DNA of 7,300 nt from DATBFX01 sp036558305 (GTDB taxonomy: Bacteria; Chloroflexota; Chloroflexia; Thermomicrobiales; UBA6265): contig DATBFX010000158.1 of the NCBI GenBank assembly GCA_036558305.1, positions 1 through 7,300 on the forward strand, in the 5' to 3' direction. The notes under the pieces were generated by a model, which did no database searches, was not told where the DNA came from, and was given only the letters and a program-made list of their open reading frames with translations. Position 1 is the stretch's first letter, and each line of letters opens with the position of its first letter. Below, piece by piece: positions 1-5,693 of this stretch. Both the position numbers and the translations under genes were made by a program.

Positions 1-342
1 CTCGCGGACGATGCGATTGACGGCGTCGGCGTCGTCGGCGTAGTGGATGGTGGCGCCCGCCTTTTCCGCCATCGAGGCGAATTGGGACAGGTAGCGATCG
101 AGGTCGTCGGTGACGCGCATCTTGGCCGCCTTCAGGTTCGACCGCAACGCCTCGAATTCGATCTCCTCCATCGACCGGTTGCGGTTGCCGCGCCAAGTCT
201 GTTGGAACCGGGTGATGTTGCGGGCGAGCTTGGGATTGCCGATGGCGCGCTCGTATCGCTCCTGGAACGTCGTCTGCGGTTGCCCGTGCGGATCGTGTTC
301 GAGGACTTCGCGTGCTTCATCGGCGGGTGATGCAACCGACAC
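1..342 (-). CDS. lutB: LutB, iron-sulfur lactate oxidation subunit (N-terminal part, runs off the window)
   Basis: This is the first 114 codons of a protein that continues past the left edge. LutB is the iron-sulfur subunit of the cytoplasmic LutABC system, which oxidises L-lactate to pyruvate. The translation carries the family's N-terminal layout: a charged N-terminus, a helix with FQERYERAI, an RFQQTWRGNR segment, a long amphipathic helix (EALRSNLKAAKMRVTDDLDRYL, about residues 64-85) and then AGATIHYADDADAVNRIV near residues 95-112, the usual lead-in to the LUD domain. The ferredoxin-like 4Fe-4S part would lie outside the window, so no cluster cysteines can be checked. I chose GTG at 342 because GAGGAG stands 9 bases upstream and an in-frame TAG lies at 402-400. 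It lies 82 bases downstream of lutC on the same strand. Identification is from remembered family pattern; moderately high certainty. Confidence 0.82.
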   Translation of the reverse strand, partial: MSVASPADEAREVLEHDPHGQPQTTFQERYERAIGNPKLARNITRFQQTWRGNRNRSMEEIEFEALRSNLKAAKMRVTDDLDRYLSQFASMAEKAGATIHYADDADAVNRIVRE

Positions 343-364
343 GGTTTGAAACTCCTCGCGATCC

Positions 365-404
365 TGCCCGATCGGGCAATGCCCGGACAATTCCCGCCCC
401 TACG
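365..404 (-). repeat. Diverged copy of the GTAGGGGCGG intergenic repeat with a nested palindrome
   Basis: In the gap between lutC and lutB the minus strand reads GTAGGGGCGG (403-394), the same opening as the repeats at 5769 and 7240, but the rest has diverged. The far end holds a perfect 14-base palindrome TGCCCGATCGGGCA at 365-378, followed at once by another TGCCCG (380-385), so CGGGCA can pair with either neighbour. In the lutC-lutB transcript this would form a GC hairpin directly before the lutB ribosome binding site. No T-run follows, so a classical terminator is unlikely; a processing or attenuating hairpin is possible but unproven. Confidence 0.5.
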
Positions 405-424
405 AATCTTCGCCGCCAAACCTG

Positions 425-1015
425 CTAGCTCAAGTCGGCGACCAGCAGGACGAACACCCGCTCCGGTCCCTGCACGCCAAGCGACAACGAGAGTTCGATG
501 TCGGCCGTCCGGCTCGGCCCCGTCACCAACGAGGCGTACGCGCCGCCCGGGCGCAGCGCCAGCGCTTTGAGTGCGTCGGCCGCTTCGGCGAGCGACGGCA
601 CGAGGGTCTCGGTTCGGACGACGATCACGTGCGCCTTCGTCAGCATACCGACCGCGCGGTCGGTCAGCGTCGGTTCTGCCAGCATCACCGAACCCGTCTC
701 GGCGACGGCAAGCGCGGCAAGACTGACGCCGAGCGGAGCGTCTCGCGATGCCGCGACATCGGCTGGGTTGAGCCAGGCGGTGCCGGCACCGGTCAGCGCC
801 GCCATCAATTTCGGTGCCGCGTTCGTCATCTCCGTCGAGACGACGAGGCCGGGCGCGGCGATTTCGGCAGCCACGCGCGCGAGGAACGCCGCCGCCGCAT
901 CGCTGCTCTCCACGCGCTCGACGTCGACGTTGAGGGGCTGCAAACGAGCCGCAAAGGTTGTCGCCCAGGCGTCAATCTGATCCGAAACGATGCTTTCTCG
1001 TACGATTGCCATCAC
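425..1015 (-). CDS. lutC: LutC, LUD-domain lactate utilization protein
   Basis: LutC is a soluble LUD-domain protein that works with LutA and LutB in oxidation of L-lactate to pyruvate. Its 196 residues are close to the usual 200-240 for the family. The LUD hallmarks are in order: GVSLAALAVAETGSV at residues 96-110, DRAVGMLTKAHVIVV at 119-133, VTGPSRTADIE at 164-174, and GVQGPERVFVLLV near the C-terminus (180-192). The gene begins GTG-ATG (1015 and 1012), so either codon could start it; only a weak GGGGA lies about 13 bases upstream, which slightly favours the GTG. It sits 66 bases downstream of uxaA and 82 bases upstream of lutB, on the same strand, so it is probably cotranscribed with both. 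lutC precedes lutB, the reverse of the common lutABC order. No lutA is seen; it may lie beyond the left edge. Confidence 0.9.
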   Translation of the reverse strand: MMAIVRESIVSDQIDAWATTFAARLQPLNVDVERVESSDAAAAFLARVAAEIAAPGLVVSTEMTNAAPKLMAALTGAGTAWLNPADVAASRDAPLGVSLAALAVAETGSVMLAEPTLTDRAVGMLTKAHVIVVRTETLVPSLAEAADALKALALRPGGAYASLVTGPSRTADIELSLSLGVQGPERVFVLLVADLS

Positions 1016-1062
1016 TTGGCACTCACGTTTCCCCGAAGGCGGATACGGCCCGCGGCATCGTT

Positions 1063-1078
1063 CTGACGCCTGACGCCT
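1063..1078. repeat. Heptamer direct repeat CTGACGC x2 in the uxaA-lutC gap
   Basis: Two complete copies of CTGACGC (1063-1069, 1070-1076) plus the first two bases of a third lie just past the uxaA stop codon, in the 66-base gap before lutC. On its own this short run could arise by chance, but a different heptamer run lies at the other end of uxaA (2711-2738). Confidence 0.55.
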
Positions 1079-1081
1079 CGT

Positions 1082-2686
1082 CTACAGCATCGCCCCAAGG
1101 ATCCAGGGGTTGAACTCCTCCTGGCCGACGCCGGCGAGTTCGCTCTTGGTCCGCTGGCCGGAGGCGACGGCGAGGATCTCTTCGAAGATCTCGCTGCCGA
1201 GTTCGTCGAGGGTGACGCCGTCGAGGACCTTCCCGGCGTTGATGTCCATGTCCGGTTCCTGGCGGGCAAAGAGCTCGCTGTTGGTCGCGATCTTGAGACT
1301 CGGGGCCGGTTTGAACCCGAAGGCGGAACCGCGACCGGTGGTGAAGGTGACGATGTTGCAACCGCCGGCGACCTGACCCGTCACCGAGACCGGATCGTAG
1401 CCGGGGGTGTCCATGTGGACGAAACCGCGCTCGGTCACCCGCTCGCCGTAGCCGACGACCTGGTTCATCGGCGTCGATCCGGCTTTCGCCGCCGCACCGA
1501 GCGACTTCTCGTAGATGGTCGTCAACCCGCCGAGTTTGTTGCCCGGTGCCGGGTTGTTGTCGATGGTGCCGCCGAAGTAGGCGGTGTACTGCTCCCACCA
1601 GTGGATCATGTCGATCAACGTCTGCGCGACCTCCGGGCTCTTGGCACGACGGGTTAACAGGTGCTCGGCGCCGTAGACCTCGGTCGTCTCGCCGAGGACG
1701 ACGGTCCCGCCCTGGCGGACGATCAGGTCGGCCGCCTTCCCGAGCCCCGGATTGGCGGTCACGCCCGACCAACCGTCGGAACCGCCGCACTGGAGCGCCA
1801 CCATCAGTTCGGAGGCCGGTACCGGTTCCCGCGTCGCCTGGTTGGCACGGGGCAAAATCTCCTTGACCGCTTCGATCCCGCGTTCGACCGTTTTCAGAAA
1901 CCCTCCGTCTTGCTGGATGGTGATCACCAACGGCTGGTCGTCTTTGAGTGCGGTGGCGTCGATCATGTCGGTCGGTTGGTTGACCTCGCAGCCGAGCGAG
2001 AGGATGACGTACCCGGCCACGTTCGGGTGGTGCACGATTCCCGCCAGCGTCCGTTGGAAGATGTAGAGGTCGCGCGAGCCGATGTGGGCGCCGCAACCGC
2101 CCTTGTGCGGCAAGGCGATCACGCCGTCCACGTTGGGGTAGGCGTCCATTACCCCCGGTGGCCGGAAGTAGTCGGCCACGGCCGCGGTGGCCGAGGAGGC
2201 GCAGTTGACCGAGGCGAGCACCGCGACGTAGTTGCGGGTGCCGACGCGTCCGTCCGCCCGTTTGAACCCCATGAACGTCCGGCGCTCGGACGCGGGCACC
2301 AACTCGACCGGTTGATAGTCTTCGCAGAAGGCGTAGTCGAGCTTGAGACTGCCCTGTTCGCGGATCGAGAGGTTCTGGGTGTGGACGTGCTGCCCCGGTT
2401 TGATCTCCTGGGTCGAGTAGCCGATGATCTGGCCGTAGCGCCGCACCGGTTGATCGAAACCGACGCCGCGCAGCGCGACCTTGTGCCCCGGCGGGATCAT
2501 CTGCGCCACCCGCAACTCGCTGCCGTCGGCCAGGCGCAAGATCGTTCCCGGCACCAGCGGCTGTTTCGCGATCGCCACGTCGTCGGCCGGATGCAGCAAC
2601 GCCGCGACGTCGTTGAGGTCGACCGGTCCTTGCGGTGCCCGCGAGATCAATGTCATGCCGCCGGTTTGGGGTTGCGTTGCCGTCAT
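1082..2686 (-). CDS. uxaA: UxaA/GarD-family sugar-acid dehydratase (altronate dehydratase-like)
   Basis: Members of this family remove water from aldonic or aldaric acids (altronate, galactarate and relatives) to give 2-keto-3-deoxy acids, using a metal centre. The protein has 534 residues, somewhat longer than typical UxaA (about 500). An N-terminal SAF domain spans roughly residues 35-108 (from DDVAIAKQPLVPGTIL to GYSTQEIKPGQHVHTQNL); the dehydratase part follows, with HKGGCGAH at 194-201, LGCEVNQ at 231-237, QCGGSDGWSG at 299-308, and MDTPGYDPVSVTGQVAGGC at 425-443. C199, C233, C300 and C443 are the conserved-looking cysteines. ATG at 2686 is the start because GGAGG lies 7 bases upstream; longer readings to 2773 lack this. 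The substrate cannot be settled from sequence: the motif with TTGRGSAFGFKPAP resembles galactarate-type members as much as UxaA, and fuconate-type use is also known for relatives. It is followed by lutC. Confidence 0.9.
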   Translation of the reverse strand: MTATQPQTGGMTLISRAPQGPVDLNDVAALLHPADDVAIAKQPLVPGTILRLADGSELRVAQMIPPGHKVALRGVGFDQPVRRYGQIIGYSTQEIKPGQHVHTQNLSIREQGSLKLDYAFCEDYQPVELVPASERRTFMGFKRADGRVGTRNYVAVLASVNCASSATAAVADYFRPPGVMDAYPNVDGVIALPHKGGCGAHIGSRDLYIFQRTLAGIVHHPNVAGYVILSLGCEVNQPTDMIDATALKDDQPLVITIQQDGGFLKTVERGIEAVKEILPRANQATREPVPASELMVALQCGGSDGWSGVTANPGLGKAADLIVRQGGTVVLGETTEVYGAEHLLTRRAKSPEVAQTLIDMIHWWEQYTAYFGGTIDNNPAPGNKLGGLTTIYEKSLGAAAKAGSTPMNQVVGYGERVTERGFVHMDTPGYDPVSVTGQVAGGCNIVTFTTGRGSAFGFKPAPSLKIATNSELFARQEPDMDINAGKVLDGVTLDELGSEIFEEILAVASGQRTKSELAGVGQEEFNPWILGAML

Positions 2687-2698
2687 GGTGTTTCCTCC
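2687..2698 (-). promoter_or_regulatory. Strong ribosome binding site of uxaA
   Basis: On the minus strand GGAGGAAACACC directly precedes the ATG at 2686, giving a GGAGG core 7 bases from the start. This is the best Shine-Dalgarno match in the cluster and decides the uxaA start. Confidence 0.8.
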
Positions 2699-2710
2699 GT
2701 TTATGAGTGG

Positions 2711-2738
2711 CGAGCTTCGAGCTTCGAGCTTCGAGTTT
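2711..2738. repeat. Heptamer tandem repeat CGAGCTT x3 plus one variant
   Basis: CGAGCTT occurs three times exactly (2711-2717, 2718-2724, 2725-2731) followed by the one-mismatch copy CGAGTTT (2732-2738). It lies 25 bases upstream of the uxaA start, just outside its ribosome binding site. On the mRNA strand it reads AAACTCG followed by three AAGCTCG units. Seven is not a multiple of three, and the run is outside the genes. A function is not evident; copy-number change here would alter the uxaA leader length. Confidence 0.85.
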
Positions 2739-2792
2739 GGGCGGCGTGCACCTCGGCACGTACCACCGGCCACTGCCTAATCGTCTGTACGG

Positions 2793-2963
2793 CACCGCCA
2801 CCGGCCGCACCCACGAACCGGTCGCGCCCTGCAACTCGAGCGGAAGACGGGCGAATAGGAAAACCGATGCACCGGCGGCGCGCAACGGGTCAAGGTCCAG
2901 CCACTCCACGAGGTGCACCCCACGATGGTACAGCATTTCGACGTGGAAATAGCGAGGGCACAC
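2793..2963 (-). pseudogene. C-terminal remnant of a cyclase-family (kynurenine formamidase-like) enzyme
   Basis: Between rbsD and uxaA the minus strand has an open stretch whose translation reads like the end of a PF04199 cyclase-family hydrolase: HRGVHLVEWLDLDPL, then FLFARLPLELQGATGSW, then VRPVAV (about 2927-2793). In intact members this block closes a protein of about 210-270 residues, with the HxGTHxD-type metal motif far upstream. Here everything before it is missing: the rbsD stop codon at 2971 is only about 20 bases upstream of where similarity begins. There is no convincing ribosome binding site, and no stop follows PVAV in this frame, which simply runs on into the uxaA region out of frame. 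So it looks like a decayed leftover, not a gene. A 14-base inverted repeat GCACACCCGTGTGC (2958-2971) marks the junction with rbsD. The family call is from remembered pattern only. Confidence 0.68.
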
Positions 2964-2970
2964 CCGTGTG

Positions 2971-3357
2971 CTACCCGGAGACGACGATGACGTTCGCGTA
3001 CGGCGTGGCGTCCCCCGTCCTGACCGTCGCTCTGCCCGTTTGCGAGAGGCGTTTCAGTTCGAGGTGGGACACGACCTGGATCGGTACGTCCCCGAGGAGT
3101 GCACGCAATGCCTCCACCCGTTGCGGGCTCACCTCGGTCATCTCCTGCGCGATGACGACCCGATCGAGGTGCCACTCGGCCGCGACGGCTTGCAACACGT
3201 CGAGGACGGTCGGAATCCCCTCCACCAATGCCAGGTCGATGCGTTCGGGACCGACCGGCACCGGATACCCGCGGTCGCAGATCGTAAAGTAGTCGGTGTG
3301 CCCGGTGCTCGCGAGCAGGTGATTGAGGGCAGGATTGAGGATGCCGCCCTTCTTCAT
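2971..3357 (-). CDS. rbsD: RbsD, D-ribose pyranase
   Basis: RbsD converts the beta-pyranose form of D-ribose to beta-furanose in the cytoplasm, readying it for ribokinase; the related FucU does the same for fucose anomers. The protein is 128 residues, a normal RbsD length (about 131). It opens MKKGGILNPALNHLLASTGH, with the catalytic-type His20 in GHTD, Asp28 in ICDRG, His98 in VVSHLE, and Tyr120/Asn122 in the closing TPYANVIVVSG; all fall at the positions expected for RbsD. The central PVPVGPERIDLALVEGIPT is also typical. The ATG at 3357 shares ATGA with the stop of the small upstream gene, so translation is probably coupled. There is no RbsABC transporter or RbsK kinase in the window, so ribose itself may not be the only substrate; a broader mutarotase role is possible. 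Confidence 0.93.
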   Translation of the reverse strand: MKKGGILNPALNHLLASTGHTDYFTICDRGYPVPVGPERIDLALVEGIPTVLDVLQAVAAEWHLDRVVIAQEMTEVSPQRVEALRALLGDVPIQVVSHLELKRLSQTGRATVRTGDATPYANVIVVSG

Positions 3358-3599
3358 CGTGCCGCCCCCCCGTCATTCTCGTTCGACGTCAGGCCCCATT
3401 GGGCGTAGTAGCGTCGTTTCTGGTCGAGCGTCACCTGTTCGCGAAAACTCGGGCGGGGGCGCTTGAAGAGCAGCACCGGCTCCTCACCGGCGGCAGTCCC
3501 GGCAAGTTCCCAGCCGTCCCGACCCAGCGCGTCCAACTCCTGGTCATCCGCGGACCGAACGACGCGGTACTCCCACGTCGTTGGCTCACTCGCGTTCAC
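3354..3599 (-). CDS. Small DUF4177-like protein
   Basis: This 81-residue soluble protein opens with WEYRVVR (residues 9-15), followed by ELDALGRDGWELAG and VLLFKRP (about residues 44-50). That arrangement, WEY...LN/LD..G..GWEL...FKR, is the pattern of the DUF4177 family, whose function is unknown. The C-terminal 30 residues (FREQVTLDQKRRYYAQWGLT and an Asn/Gly-rich tail) are extra, charged and of no recognised type. GTG at 3599 is chosen because AAGGAG stands 8 bases upstream; an in-frame extension to 3788 has no such site and reads as low-complexity Arg/Pro-rich sequence. Its TGA overlaps the rbsD ATG by four bases, and it is the first gene of the minus-strand cluster, suggesting a job linked to RbsD. 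No catalytic residue can be named. Confidence 0.75.
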   Translation of the reverse strand: MNASEPTTWEYRVVRSADDQELDALGRDGWELAGTAAGEEPVLLFKRPRPSFREQVTLDQKRRYYAQWGLTSNENDGGAAR

Positions 3600-3744
3600 G
3601 TCGCGTCTCCTTTGCGGGCCGGCGGGTTCGCGCACCGGACGTCCGACTCGGTCTCCGTTTGCATGTTGTCCGTCATCGCGTTCGGTCGCCGACCGATCGC
3701 CGGTGCTGCTTGTCGAAGGGAGGCGTGTGTCGACTTCAGGGTGC

Positions 3745-3773
3745 ACGCTACGCGCGCCTGGAGCGGGTGTCAA
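3745..3773 (-). promoter_or_regulatory. Candidate sigma70-type promoter for the minus-strand catabolic cluster
   Basis: On the minus strand a perfect TTGACA (3773-3768) is followed after 17 bases by TAGCGT (3750-3745), which keeps the three most conserved -10 positions (T, A and final T). Transcription would start near 3738, leaving a leader of about 140 bases before the GTG at 3599. This is a pattern match only, but it is the best one facing the cluster. Confidence 0.38.
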
Positions 3774-3789
3774 GCATCTTGTGCGCATG

Positions 3790-3814
3790 GTTGACCTGCA
3801 ACAGACTTGTCAAC
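3790..3814. promoter_or_regulatory. Inverted repeat GTTGAC-N13-GTCAAC, possible operator
   Basis: GTTGAC (3790-3795) and its exact complement GTCAAC (3809-3814) are separated by 13 bases, and a further GTCAA lies at 3769-3773 within the minus-strand promoter candidate. The right arm overlaps the -35-like TTGTCA of the plus-strand candidate. A dimeric regulator bound here could touch both directions. The arms are short, so chance is possible. Confidence 0.3.
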
Positions 3815-3837
3815 GAATCCCTTCTCTCCGGTATAGT
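3807..3837 (+). promoter_or_regulatory. Candidate promoter facing the glycosyltransferase
   Basis: TTGTCA (3807-3812, five of six matches to TTGACA) and TATAGT (3832-3837, five of six to TATAAT) lie 19 bases apart, a little longer than ideal. Transcription would begin near 3844, about 185 bases before the chosen glycosyltransferase start. A second, alternative pair is TTGGCA (3933-3938) and AACAAT (3955-3960) with 16 bases between. Confidence 0.35.
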
Positions 3838-3847
3838 GGAGCCCTAC

Positions 3848-3869
3848 GCCGCGGCGATGCCGCCGCGGC
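3848..3869. other. 9-bp GC hairpin in the leader before the glycosyltransferase
   Basis: GCCGCGGCG (3848-3856) pairs exactly with CGCCGCGGC (3861-3869) around the loop ATGC. It begins a few bases after the likely start of the plus-strand transcript. No T-run follows on either strand, so it is not a classical terminator; it may stabilise the 5' end or be a binding site. GC-rich sequence makes such pairing more likely by chance. Confidence 0.45.
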
Positions 3870-4028
3870 CGTACCGACCCACCGCCGGGAGTCACGGCGC
3901 CGTGCGGGGCGCACTCGCCAGAAGCGGCTCACTTGGCATAGGATTTGCGCAGGGAACAATCCGCTTCGTTGGACTCGCGTCCCCACCCGCCTTCGGCGGT
4001 CCGGACGACGGCCCTGGCTGGTGGAAGT

Positions 4029-5693
4029 GTGATCAAACCGTTGTCACGAATTGCCACACCGGTTCGCCCTGCCAACGGGCACGTCCTTGCCGTCGAAACC
4101 GAACTCGTCCCGCTCGAGCTTCCGTCGTCGCCTTCCACCGGGCGCAGGTCGCGCGTCTCCCCGGCCCTGCTGCTCGGTCTCCTGCAAGCATTGATCATCG
4201 TCGTCCTGATTTGGGTCGAGTTGGCCGAACCGCCCGCCCAACGGGGACTCCGCGGTGTCATCTTCTCGAACGCCATCGCCTCGACCGGCGCGACGGCCGC
4301 GATGCACCTTTACCGGAACACGCTCGATTGGCTGCCGCTGGTCGGCAACGATCACGTCCTCTCGCCCCAACCGTACATCTGGATTCGCCGTGCCGGGTTC
4401 CTGCTGCTCGCCGCGACGCAGTTGGCGGCCCTCTGGTTCGTGTCACGAGAGGAACGTCCGTCGATCCGACCGTGGTTGACCGGGCCCCTCCTGTCGACGC
4501 TGCTGCTGGTGATCTACCCCCCGATCAACACCGACGTCTTCTATTACGCGTCGGCCGGTCAAGTCGCCAACAAGGGCGGCAACCCCTACATCCATGCGCC
4601 CAAGCATTTCGGTCCAAACATCTTCGATCGGTACAGCGATTGGGAACACATCAGGGTGCCCTACGGCCCGGCCTGGACCGGGATCAGCCGCATCGTCGAC
4701 GTCGCGACCGGGACCAGTCCGTTCGCGACGAGCATCGGTTTCAAAATCGTGCTCGGTCTCTCGGCGCTCGGTTTGGCGTTCGTCACGGCGCGGGTGGCCC
4801 GCCGCCTGACGGGCGACCCGCGCCGGGAAGTGATCGCCTTCGTCCTCGTCGCCTGGTCGCCGATCGTCCTCTACGAGTCGGCCGGCACGGCCCACCTCGA
4901 TCCCCTGCTGATGCTCTTCGCGTTGGGCGGACTCCTGTTGCTGGTGTCGCCGCGGCCGGGCGGGATACGCGCCGGGTTGCTGCTGATTGCCCTCTCCGCG
5001 CTCTTGAAACCGGTCACCGTCCCGCTGCTCGGCCTGGCCGCCCTGGTGCGGCTTGCCCGGCGCAGCGATCCGATGAAAACCATCATCTGGCGTTGGTCCA
5101 TCGACGTGGCCGCGGTGCTGGCGCTCGTCGTCGTGGCGTTCGCCCCGTACTGGGCAGGGGGCCGTCTCCCCGGCGCCATGATCGACAACCAGCGCGAGCT
5201 CTACGTCGAGCATCCGCTGCGGGCAAACCCGTTCTGGATCTGGTTGATGCCCCGACTCGGCATCCGCGGCGGCTGGCTGCCGGAGGATGGAGCGAAGCTC
5301 GCGCAGTCGGCGGCGACCCTCTTTGTGCTGGCCGCCGGCTACTGGCTGGTCCGCCGCGAGGTCGTGCTGCGCAAATGCACGAACCTGCCGGATCCGTCGC
5401 CGACCACGATCCTGCGTTGGCAAATCCAGACCTGGGCGGTCGTGATGTTCGCCCTCGCCTATATCCCGCCCAATTCGCACTCCTGGTACATGATTTGGGC
5501 GCTCCCCCTGATGGCGCTGATCGCGGTCGATCGCATGCGCTTCGGTCGCGAACAGCCGGCGGTGATCGCCCTGAGCAACGGTCACTCGGCCGAGACGATT
5601 GCCACCGTGCCCTCTGTCCCCTGGCCGATCGTCGCCTACTTCGCATGGTCGTTCGCCAGCTTCTTCATCTACCACACGTTTACGCGCGGATAG
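4029..5693 (+). CDS. Multi-pass membrane GT-C type glycosyltransferase (MptA/MptB or GT87-like)
   Basis: Such enzymes transfer a sugar, usually mannose, from a polyprenyl-phosphate donor on the outer face of the membrane. With the GTG at 4029 the protein has 554 residues and about 11-12 hydrophobic segments, among them roughly 45-65, 121-139, 150-166, 237-256, 267-283, 288-306, 315-342, 357-373, 427-441, 463-480, 486-501 and 531-549. After the third segment comes NTDVFYYASAGQ...GGNPY (167-187), the first-loop motif of GT-C enzymes with D169 as probable catalytic acid; later signs are AHLDPLLMLFALGG (288-301, like the GHNDALM motif), ALLKPVT (324-330) and HSWYMIWALPL (484-494). A TTG at 3945 in the same frame would give 582 residues, but it lies inside a promoter-like stretch and its AGGA is only two bases away; GGTGGA just before 4029 supports the shorter form. 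Acceptor and sugar are unknown. It is a single gene without other envelope genes nearby. Confidence 0.8.
   Translation: MIKPLSRIATPVRPANGHVLAVETELVPLELPSSPSTGRRSRVSPALLLGLLQALIIVVLIWVELAEPPAQRGLRGVIFSNAIASTGATAAMHLYRNTLDWLPLVGNDHVLSPQPYIWIRRAGFLLLAATQLAALWFVSREERPSIRPWLTGPLLSTLLLVIYPPINTDVFYYASAGQVANKGGNPYIHAPKHFGPNIFDRYSDWEHIRVPYGPAWTGISRIVDVATGTSPFATSIGFKIVLGLSALGLAFVTARVARRLTGDPRREVIAFVLVAWSPIVLYESAGTAHLDPLLMLFALGGLLLLVSPRPGGIRAGLLLIALSALLKPVTVPLLGLAALVRLARRSDPMKTIIWRWSIDVAAVLALVVVAFAPYWAGGRLPGAMIDNQRELYVEHPLRANPFWIWLMPRLGIRGGWLPEDGAKLAQSAATLFVLAAGYWLVRREVVLRKCTNLPDPSPTTILRWQIQTWAVVMFALAYIPPNSHSWYMIWALPLMALIAVDRMRFGREQPAVIALSNGHSAETIATVPSVPWPIVAYFAWSFASFFIYHTFTRG

Larger units (their letters stand above)
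3600..4028. other. Divergent intergenic control region, no gene seen
   Basis: These 429 bases separate the minus-strand catabolic cluster from the plus-strand glycosyltransferase. Open frames cross it but they are Arg/Pro/Ser-rich, lack ribosome binding sites and resemble no family. What it does hold is promoter-like sequence on both strands, three TTGAC/GTCAA half-sites between 3768 and 3814, and a GC hairpin at 3848-3869. Each is given separately. Confidence 0.6.

Noticed and set aside
2711..2738. CRISPR-like array
   Set aside because: The units are seven bases and directly adjoining, with no spacers; no cas gene is present.
1023..2963. Minus-strand open frame of 646 codons across uxaA in another frame
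   Set aside because: Within the uxaA span it is Arg/Pro/Gly-rich shadow coding; the uxaA frame has the family motifs and a strong ribosome binding site. Only its first 57 codons, which precede uxaA, show family-like sequence and are reported as a cyclase remnant.
1661..3292. Plus-strand open frame of 543 codons opposite uxaA and rbsD
   Set aside because: It spans two clear minus-strand genes and an intergenic gap, and its translation has no family pattern.
3600..3788. N-terminal extension of the DUF4177-like protein
   Set aside because: The extension is low-complexity Arg/Pro/Ser-rich and lacks a ribosome binding site, and it would run over the candidate promoter; GTG at 3599 has AAGGAG at good spacing.
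3600..4028. Riboswitch or tRNA/small RNA gene in the long intergenic region
   Set aside because: No tRNA-like cloverleaf or known riboswitch core was recognised; only isolated hairpins are seen.
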